This document shows, piece after piece, positions 58,182 through 64,000 of a DNA stretch of 64,000 bases (positions are counted from its first letter, which is position 1; every line of letters starts with the position of its first letter). Made by a program: the position numbers and the translations under genes. The notes beneath the pieces are model-generated. The model did not search any database, had not been told where the DNA came from, and worked only from the letters and a program-made list of their open reading frames with translations. This stretch comes from Bin16 sp965206315 (GTDB lineage: Bacteria > Chloroflexota > Dehalococcoidia > Lucifugimonadales > Australimonadaceae). The DNA is taken from contig OZ242210.1 of NCBI GenBank assembly GCA_965206315.1, forward strand, positions 1,550,001 to 1,614,000, written 5' to 3'.

Positions 58182-59170
58182 ATACGCCAGGACCGGTCGG
58201 CCCCATACCCAGCCCGGAGTTCGGGGTCGAACCCGGCCGGGGCAGGGTGCGTTTCGTGCTGGCGCGACTGCGACTGATGTGGCGGTCGTTCAGGAACGGC
58301 TGGGGGATATTCATGGAGAGCCGGATGGGCAGGCTGTCCCTGTTCACCATCGTCGCCTTTGCCCTGATGGCGGCCGCTCATCCCATACTGATGGCGTTCG
58401 TCTGGGACCCCGCCACCTACGACCCCGTGACCGGCTACTCGTTCGACCAGGTGGAGCAGCCGGCCCCGCCGAGCTGGAAGCATCCCCTCGGGACCGATCC
58501 GCTGGGCCGGGACGTGCTGAGCCAGCTGCTCTACAGCACCCGCTCCGAGTTCGTGCTGGGGATAACCGCCGCACTCGTAACCGTAGGCATCGCGACCATC
58601 GTCGGGGCGGTGGCCGCCTACTACGGGAGGCTGGTGGATACCTTCTTCATGCGGCTGGCCGACCTGATCATCGCCCTACCGGCCATATCGTTGCTGATCG
58701 TGCTGAGCGCCCTGTTCCACCTGAACCTGTTCTACCTGGCGCTGATCATCGGCGTGCTGGGCGGGTTCGGGGGAACGGCCATCATCCTGAAGTCCCAGGC
58801 GCTCAGCATCAAGGTGAAGCCGTTCATCGAAGCCGCGCGAGTGGCCGGCGGCGGCGACTTCCACATCATATTCGTGCACATCATCCCCCACCTGCTGCCC
58901 CTGGCCCTGCTCTACATGATGTTCACCGTCACCAGCGCCATCTTTGCCGAGGCCGTGCTGTCGTTCCTCGGCCTCCTGGACCTCAGGATGAGCTGGGGGA
59001 TCATGATCCACACCGCCAACACCGGCGGCTACCTGCTGGGCGGCACCCGGTACTGGTGGCTGATCGTGCCTGCAGGCGCCTCCATCACCCTTCTCTGCAG
59101 CGCGTTCTACCTGGCAGGGCGGGCGCTGGACGAGGTGGTGAACCCCCGGCTGAGGCAGCGCAATGACTGA
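58178..59170 (+). CDS. dppC: DppC-type ABC permease
   Basis: 330 residues. The N-terminal cytoplasmic stretch leads into SLFTIVAFALMAAAHPILMA, then HPLGTDPLGRDVLSQLLYST, the characteristic DppC block, and the EAA-like loop FIEAARVAGGGDFHIIFVHI near residue 216. It pairs with the DppB-type protein. GTG 58178 overlaps the dppB stop and has AGGA upstream; an internal ATG about 97 bases later would remove the N-terminal cytoplasmic part. Its stop overlaps the start of the next ATPase gene, so the operon is tightly coupled. Confidence 0.9.
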   Translation: MNTPGPVGPIPSPEFGVEPGRGRVRFVLARLRLMWRSFRNGWGIFMESRMGRLSLFTIVAFALMAAAHPILMAFVWDPATYDPVTGYSFDQVEQPAPPSWKHPLGTDPLGRDVLSQLLYSTRSEFVLGITAALVTVGIATIVGAVAAYYGRLVDTFFMRLADLIIALPAISLLIVLSALFHLNLFYLALIIGVLGGFGGTAIILKSQALSIKVKPFIEAARVAGGGDFHIIFVHIIPHLLPLALLYMMFTVTSAIFAEAVLSFLGLLDLRMSWGIMIHTANTGGYLLGGTRYWWLIVPAGASITLLCSAFYLAGRALDEVVNPRLRQRND

Positions 59171-60155
59171 CCGGAGCGGCCCCCTGCTGACGGTGGACGG
59201 CCTGAGCCTGAGCTATCGGACCAGGCAGGGAGAGGTGCAGGCCGTCCGAAACGTCAGCTTCGAGTTGGCCCGAGGCTCCGCCCTGGGGCTGGTGGGCGAG
59301 TCCGGCTGCGGAAAGACCTCCGTCGCCAACTGCCTCATCCGCCTGCTGCCCGACAACGCACGGATATCGGCCGGCCGGGTGCTCCTGGACGGGCAGGACA
59401 TCCTGCCTCTGGCCGAGGAGGAGATGCGGCTCCGGCGGTGGCGGCGCATCTCCATGGTCTTCCAGGCGGCGATGAACGTTCTGGACCCCGTGTACCGCGT
59501 GGGGCAACAGATCATCGAAGCCATCGAGACGCACGGCGTCGAATCCACCGACACCGCGGCCAAGGAGCGGGTGGCCCGCTTGTTCCGGATGGTGGGGCTG
59601 GACCCGCAGCTGATGGAGCGTTATCCGCACGAGTTCAGCGGCGGTATGCGCCAGCGGGCAGTCATTGCCATGGCTTTGTCGTGCGACCCCGACCTGATGA
59701 TCGCCGACGAGCCGACCACTGCCCTGGACGTGATAGTGCAGGACCGGATACTCCGGGAGCTGAAGGCGATCCAGCAGCAACTCGCCATGAGCATCATCTA
59801 CATCAGCCACGACATAGCGGTGGTGGCGGAGGTGACGGACGTGGTGGGGGTGATGTACGCCGGGCGGCTGGTGGAGATGGGAGACACAGCCGAGGTGTTC
59901 CGTGCCCCCGCCCATCCCTACACCGCGGCGCTGATGTCCTCGTTCCCCAGCGTCAGCGGGGAGCGGCGTTCGTTGACCGGCCTTCCCGGCGAGCCGCCGA
60001 ACCTCTCCGACCCGCCCCAGGGCTGCCCGTTCCACCCGCGCTGCGCCTACGCCACGGACGTGTGCCGGACCGAGTACCCGCCCCAGGCGAAGTCCGGCAG
60101 TCATTGGGCTGTCTGCTGGCACCCGCTGGACGCAACACTGGTCCCGCAGAGCTGA
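59163..60155 (+). CDS. dppD: DppD-type ABC ATPase
   Basis: 330 residues. Walker A GESGCGKT (45-52), signature FSGGMRQRAVIAMALSCDPD near residue 158, Walker B LMIADEPTTALD, and a C-terminal oligopeptide-ATPase extension with CPFHPRCAYATDVCRTEYPP, the Cys cluster of the Opp/Dpp ATPases (often a 4Fe-4S site). It powers the DppBC pair with DppF. ATG 59163 overlaps the dppC stop. Confidence 0.93.
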   Translation: MTDRSGPLLTVDGLSLSYRTRQGEVQAVRNVSFELARGSALGLVGESGCGKTSVANCLIRLLPDNARISAGRVLLDGQDILPLAEEEMRLRRWRRISMVFQAAMNVLDPVYRVGQQIIEAIETHGVESTDTAAKERVARLFRMVGLDPQLMERYPHEFSGGMRQRAVIAMALSCDPDLMIADEPTTALDVIVQDRILRELKAIQQQLAMSIIYISHDIAVVAEVTDVVGVMYAGRLVEMGDTAEVFRAPAHPYTAALMSSFPSVSGERRSLTGLPGEPPNLSDPPQGCPFHPRCAYATDVCRTEYPPQAKSGSHWAVCWHPLDATLVPQS

Positions 60156-60158
60156 CGG

Positions 60159-61232
60159 ATGGAACGCGCAAGCAACACTCCTGAGACCCCGAATGCCCGG
60201 ACCGCCGGCCCTGACGCTTCAGACGGCGAGCCGTTGGTGGCCGTCCACGGACTGACCAAACTGTTCCCGGTCGGCGGCGGTCCTTTCCGCAAGCCGTCGA
60301 GCTTCATCCATGCGGTCGACGACGTGAGTTTCCAACTGGGGCACGGAGAGAGCCTCGGGCTGGTGGGAGAGTCGGGCTGCGGCAAGACGACCGTAGGCAA
60401 GCTGCTGGTCAAGCTGATCGAGCCCACCGACGGGGAGATACTGTTCCGGTTCGCCGATGACCCGGCTGCCCCTGCGACCGAGGCTCCACAGGACTCCGCC
60501 GCCATCAAGGGACGGCTGTTGCGCTCCTTCCGCAGGCGCGCGCAGATGATCTTCCAGGACCCCTATGCGTCCATGAATCCCCGGCGGACCATCTACGACA
60601 TCATCTCCGAGCCGCTGTCAGTGCAGGGCATGGGCGACGTTCAGTACCGGGTCGACCGCGTACTGGAGATCCTGACGCTGGTGGGCCTAACGCCGGCAGG
60701 AGCGTTCCTGTTCCGCCACCCCCACGAGCTTTCGGGCGGGCAGCGCCAGCGGATAGCAATCGCCCGCGCGTTGGTGATCCGCCCGTCCTTCGTGGTGGCC
60801 GACGAGCCGACTTCCATGCTCGACGTTTCCAGCAGAACGGGGGTGATGTCCCTGATGCAGGACCTGGCCAGCGAGCTGGGAGTAGCCTACTTGTACGTTA
60901 CGCACGACCTGGCGGTGGCGCGCTATATGTGCCACCGCATCGCCGTGATGTACCTGGGGAAAGTGGTGGAACTGGCTGAGACGGAGGAGTTGCTCCGCAA
61001 TCCGCTGCACCCGTATACGAAGGCGCTGTTGTCAGCGGTGCCACTACCTGAACCGGGACGCCGCCGCCAGGCGCCGGACATACGCGGCGACCTTGCCACG
61101 CCGATAGACCCGCCTTCCCGCTGCCGGTTCTACGAAAGATGTCCCGCCGCCACCGAGCATTGTCTGGACCATCCGCATCCTCCTATGGAGGAGAAGAGTC
61201 CGGGACACTTCGTGGCGTGCTACGAGGTCTGA
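60159..61232 (+). CDS. dppF: DppF-type ABC ATPase
   Basis: 357 residues. Walker A GESGCGKT (70-77), signature LSGGQRQRIAIARALVIRPS near 193, Walker B FVVADEPTSMLD, and the C-terminal Cys block CRFYERCPAATEHCLDHP. It lacks a usual Gln/His switch change; all ATPase motifs look intact. A 17-residue Ala/Pro-rich N-terminal extension precedes the domain. It is last in the operon; the repeat-encoded hairpin at 61277-61299 follows. Confidence 0.93.
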   Translation: MERASNTPETPNARTAGPDASDGEPLVAVHGLTKLFPVGGGPFRKPSSFIHAVDDVSFQLGHGESLGLVGESGCGKTTVGKLLVKLIEPTDGEILFRFADDPAAPATEAPQDSAAIKGRLLRSFRRRAQMIFQDPYASMNPRRTIYDIISEPLSVQGMGDVQYRVDRVLEILTLVGLTPAGAFLFRHPHELSGGQRQRIAIARALVIRPSFVVADEPTSMLDVSSRTGVMSLMQDLASELGVAYLYVTHDLAVARYMCHRIAVMYLGKVVELAETEELLRNPLHPYTKALLSAVPLPEPGRRRQAPDIRGDLATPIDPPSRCRFYERCPAATEHCLDHPHPPMEEKSPGHFVACYEV

Positions 61233-61238
61233 AGCGTT

Positions 61239-61301
61239 CACCCCCATCCCCGCATCAAGTACGGGGCAGGCTCTAACCTTCCCCCGTCAAGGGGGAAGGG
61301 A
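61239..61301. terminator. Repeat-derived hairpin between convergent dpp and opp operons
   Basis: CCTTCCCCC (61277-61285) pairs with GGGGGAAGG (61291-61299) around GTCAA. The unit, preceded by CACCCCCATCC, is a copy of the family at 21676, 32121 and 51917. Here it sits between two convergent operons, so it probably serves as their shared terminator. Confidence 0.6.
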
Positions 61302-61323
61302 CTAGGCCGGGCTACGCGGTTCG

Positions 61324-62340
61324 TTATACGCGTATGCAGGCGACCGAGTGCCCCGGACTCTTCTCTTCGAGTGGAGGCACCGTGGTGCGGCATTCATCTA
61401 TGGCCATGGGACACCGGGTGTGGAACACGCATCCTGTCGGAGGGTTCAGGGGACTGGGGATACTCCCCTCGAGGATGATCCGCTCCCTGCTGCGCTCGGC
61501 CCTGGGATTCGGGATCGGCACCGCGGACATGAGCGCCTTCGAGTAAGGATGCAGCGGCTCCTGGAAGATGCTGACCCTGTCGGCGATCTCCATGATCTTG
61601 CCGAGATACATGACCGCTACACGGTCGGAGATGTGGCGCACCACCGACAGGTCGTGCGCGATGAAGAGGTACGTGAGCCCGAACTGCTTCTGGAGGTCTT
61701 CCAGCAGGTTGATGAGCTGCGCCTGAATGGAGACGTCCAGCGCGGAGACCGGCTCGTCAGCCACGATGAAGTCCGGCTGCACTGCCAGCGCCCGGGCGAC
61801 ACCGATACGTTGGCGCTGCCCCCCGCTGAACTCGTGCGGGTACCGGTCTGCCATATTGGGGTTCAATCCCACGGTACGGAACAGATCGGCAACCCTGGCA
61901 AGGTACTCCTCTTTCGTTTCAACCAGCTTATGCACTCTCAGCGGCTCACCGACGATGTCGCCGGTCTTGATGCGCGGGTTGAGCGAACTGTACGGGTCCT
62001 GGAAGACGACCTGTATGCGCCGGCGCATCGCCCGCATGGCCCCGCCCTTGAGGGTACCGAGGTCGACACCGTCGAACGTGATGCTACCGCTCGTGGGCCG
62101 GTAGACCTGGAGTATGACGCGCCCGATGGTGGTCTTGCCGGAACCGCTTTCGCCCACGAGCCCCAGCGTCTCGCCTCGCTTTACGGTGAAGCTCACGTCG
62201 TCCACAGCCTTCACTTCCCCGACCTGGCGCTGCAGGATGACGCCCGACATCACGGGGAAGTACATCTTGACGTCGCTGACTTCCAGCAGGTTGTCCTGGC
62301 TCGACGCCGCTGCGGTGGGAGCAGGGGAGGTCTGTGTCAT
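61324..62340 (-). CDS. OppF-type ABC ATPase
   Basis: 338 residues. Walker A GESGSGKT (63-70), QVVFQDPYSSLNPRIKTGDI, signature FSGGQRQRIGVARALAVQPD near 166, Walker B FIVADEPVSALD, and the C-terminal Cys pattern CVFHTRCPMAIDEC. It pairs with the OppD-type ATPase upstream on this strand. ATG 62340 overlaps the oppD stop (ATGA at 62337-62340). The first 18 residues are Thr/Ala/Ser-rich. This is a second Opp/Dpp system, running toward the first one. Confidence 0.93.
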   Translation of the reverse strand: MTQTSPAPTAAASSQDNLLEVSDVKMYFPVMSGVILQRQVGEVKAVDDVSFTVKRGETLGLVGESGSGKTTIGRVILQVYRPTSGSITFDGVDLGTLKGGAMRAMRRRIQVVFQDPYSSLNPRIKTGDIVGEPLRVHKLVETKEEYLARVADLFRTVGLNPNMADRYPHEFSGGQRQRIGVARALAVQPDFIVADEPVSALDVSIQAQLINLLEDLQKQFGLTYLFIAHDLSVVRHISDRVAVMYLGKIMEIADRVSIFQEPLHPYSKALMSAVPIPNPRAERSRERIILEGSIPSPLNPPTGCVFHTRCPMAIDECRTTVPPLEEKSPGHSVACIRV

Positions 62341-63344
62341 GCCCGTGTCTGCACGAGTTCCAGGGGGCCGAACTCGTGTCCTTTCCAACACGCGTACACG
62401 TGTTCGGTGCCGTCCTTCGACGAGAGCGGAGGCATCTCGGCGCGACAGCGGTCGTCCGCATGGGGGCAACGGGGGACGAAGGAGCAGCCGGGAGGAAGGC
62501 GGTCCAGGTCCGGCGGCATCCCTTCGATAGACGCCAGCCTGTCCTCGCGGTCGACATCCAACCGAGGCACGGAGCCCAGCAATCCGCGCGTGTAGGGGTG
62601 CTTCGGGGTCTCGTATATCTCGTCCGCCGTCCCGCGTTCGATGATCTTGCCCGCGTACATCACGTTCACGCGGTCTGCGTACCGGGCAACCACTCCGAGG
62701 TTGTGCGTAATGATGATGACGGCGGTACCCAGTTCGGTGCTGAGATTCTTGATGAGTTCGAGAATCTGGGCCTGGATCGTCACGTCGAGCGCGGTAGTCG
62801 CTTCGTCGGCGAGGAGCAGTCGCGGGGTGCAACTGAGGGCGATGGCAATCATCACCCGCTGGCGCATGCCGCCACTGAACTGGTGGGGATAGTTGCTCAG
62901 GCGGCTTTTGGCGTCCGGTATGCCGACCATCTCCAGCAGTTCCACGCTCCGGCGGACCGCCGCCTCCGGCGAGTAGCCCATGTGGAGCTCGACCGTCTCC
63001 GTGAGCTGTCGTCCTATCGTCAACACGGGGTTCAGGGAGGTCATCGGCTCCTGGAAGATCATGGCGATCTTGTTGCCGCGGATGCTCCTCATCTGGCGTT
63101 CCGACAGCTTCATCAGGTCCTGGCCTTCGAAGATGACTTCCCCGCCGACGATCCTGCCGGGGGGGTTCGGGATGAGCCTGAGGAGCGACAGGGCGCTCAC
63201 GCTCTTTCCACATCCGCTCTCGCCGACGAGGCCCAGCGTCTCGCCTTCCTGCAGGTCGTAGCTCACGCCGTCCACGGCTTTGACGATGCCGCCTTCGGAG
63301 TTGAACTCGGTGCGCAGGTCACGCACCTCCAGCAACGTAGCCAA
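62337..63344 (-). CDS. OppD-type ABC ATPase
   Basis: 335 residues. Walker A GESGCGKS (41-48), FQEPMTSLNPVLTIGRQLTE, signature FSGGMRQRVMIAIALSCTPR near 154, Walker B LLLADEATTALD (with the unusual EAT instead of EPT), and CSFVPRCPHADDRC near the C-terminus. No ATG fits: TTG 63344 (then GCT ACG, as in metE) follows GGGAG with six-base spacing, while TTG 63350 is too close to it. It sits 46 bases after the permease gene. Confidence 0.9.
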   Translation of the reverse strand: MATLLEVRDLRTEFNSEGGIVKAVDGVSYDLQEGETLGLVGESGCGKSVSALSLLRLIPNPPGRIVGGEVIFEGQDLMKLSERQMRSIRGNKIAMIFQEPMTSLNPVLTIGRQLTETVELHMGYSPEAAVRRSVELLEMVGIPDAKSRLSNYPHQFSGGMRQRVMIAIALSCTPRLLLADEATTALDVTIQAQILELIKNLSTELGTAVIIITHNLGVVARYADRVNVMYAGKIIERGTADEIYETPKHPYTRGLLGSVPRLDVDREDRLASIEGMPPDLDRLPPGCSFVPRCPHADDRCRAEMPPLSSKDGTEHVYACWKGHEFGPLELVQTRA

Positions 63345-63390
63345 CAGCAACTCCCTTCTGAGTCGTTCGTACCTACAGCCGACGGGTCTG

Positions 63391-64000
63391 CTAAGAATCG
63401 CCTCGCCGCAGACGCGGGTCGAGCACGTCGCGCAGAGCGTCGCCGAGCAGGGCGAACGTGAACACGACCGCCGACAGTGCGATGCCGGGGAAGATGACCA
63501 TCCACGGCGCCGCTTCCATGTAGCCGCGCGCGCCTATGTTCAGCATGCCGCCCCAACTCGGGGAAGGCGGGGGTATGCCGAGGCCAAGGAATGCCAGCCC
63601 GGCCTCGGCGACGATTACGCCGCCAAGCGCGCCGGTCGCGAGGACGAACACCGGACCGAGCGTATTCGGCAGGATGTGCCGCAAGACCATGCGGAGCAGG
63701 CTCACCCCGATCGTCACCGCCGCCAGCACGTACACCTCTTCCTTCACGCTCAACGTACTGGAACGCGACAGGCGCACGACCCGGGGCACGATGGCAACCG
63801 ATAACGCAAGGCCCACGTTGAGCAGCGATGCGCCCAGGGCGACGACGAGCAGCATGGCCAGAATGATGAACGGGAACCCCATCAACACGTCGACCACCCG
63901 TTGCACCACCAGGTCGAGTTTGCCTCCCAGGTAACCCGAGAGGACCCCGATGACCATGCCGACCACCGTGCCCAGCCCGATGGCGAGGAACCCCACCTGG
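63391..64000 (-). CDS. OppC/DppC-type ABC permease (5' part outside window)
   Basis: About 203 C-terminal residues: LAIGLGTVVGMVIGVLSGYL, VDVLMGFPFIILAMLLVVAL, the EAA-like loop YVLAAVTIGVSLLRMVLRHI, and LAFLGLGIPPPSPSWGGMLN, the invariant ending block of this family. The N-terminal membrane segment and the HPLGTD-type block lie outside the window. It would form a channel with an OppB-type protein encoded further upstream, energised by the two ATPases that follow. Confidence 0.92.
   Translation of the reverse strand, partial: QVGFLAIGLGTVVGMVIGVLSGYLGGKLDLVVQRVVDVLMGFPFIILAMLLVVALGASLLNVGLALSVAIVPRVVRLSRSSTLSVKEEVYVLAAVTIGVSLLRMVLRHILPNTLGPVFVLATGALGGVIVAEAGLAFLGLGIPPPSPSWGGMLNIGARGYMEAAPWMVIFPGIALSAVVFTFALLGDALRDVLDPRLRRGDS

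Overview
This window looks like a piece of a high-GC bacterial chromosome, most likely from the Chloroflexota (Dehalococcoidia / SAR202-like lineage). That placement is an inference. It rests on many lipoprotein solute-binding proteins with Thr/Pro-rich linkers after the lipobox, four paralogous PF04909 amidohydrolases, several CaiB/BaiF CoA-transferases, a luciferase-like (LLM) flavoenzyme, and a mosaic of short dispersed repeats between genes. No 16S rRNA or other decisive marker is present.

Layout. 1-8.9 kb: the 5' part of metE, an amidohydrolase, an MFS exporter, an EVE-domain gene next to an enoyl-ACP reductase, a CoA-transferase, a NUDIX/TatD convergent pair and a YbhN-type membrane protein. 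8.9-20.1 kb: an orphan family-5 solute-binding protein, trxA, a selenocysteine tRNA (selC), then two complete tandem ferric-type ABC importers (SBP, fused permease, ATPase, twice). Three of their transcription units start with the same TTGACG-N17/18-TAGCGT promoter. 20.1-22.3 kb: an amidohydrolase, a small DUF protein and repeats. 22.3-29.2 kb: the most interesting block, a defence-type cassette made of a DUF499 ATPase with an N-terminal HEPN-like domain, a DUF1156 DNA methyltransferase and a GIY-YIG nuclease, translationally coupled. DUF499 is split by a G8 run that looks like a phase-variation switch or a base-calling error. A small antitoxin-like gene and a 31-codon ORF resembling the start of a type I restriction subunit R follow on the other strand.

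29.4-40.1 kb: a family-5 SBP behind a collagen-like lipoprotein, an SDR and an amidohydrolase, a HicAB module with a palindromic operator, and a four-gene minus-strand operon (amidohydrolase, DUF35-type zinc-ribbon/OB protein, thiolase-like protein, tandem CoA-transferase) that looks like a catabolic acyl-CoA route. The tandem CoA-transferase has its inter-domain linker built out of the dispersed repeats. 40.1-51.5 kb: VapBC, typA, a cupin, a cysteine-free Asp/Glu-racemase-superfamily protein, an LLM oxidoreductase, prmC, a cobalt-type nitrile hydratase operon, an ABC exporter and another family-5 SBP. 51.5-64 kb: a long intergenic region with paired palindromes, a cupin, tRNA-Ala(GGC), a DUF2207-like membrane protein, a frameshifted small gene, a complete Dpp-type peptide importer, and a convergent OppDF/OppC set running off the end.

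As a whole the region reads as an oligotroph's nutrient-scavenging and small-organic-acid catabolism neighbourhood, interrupted by a defence island and two toxin-antitoxin modules.
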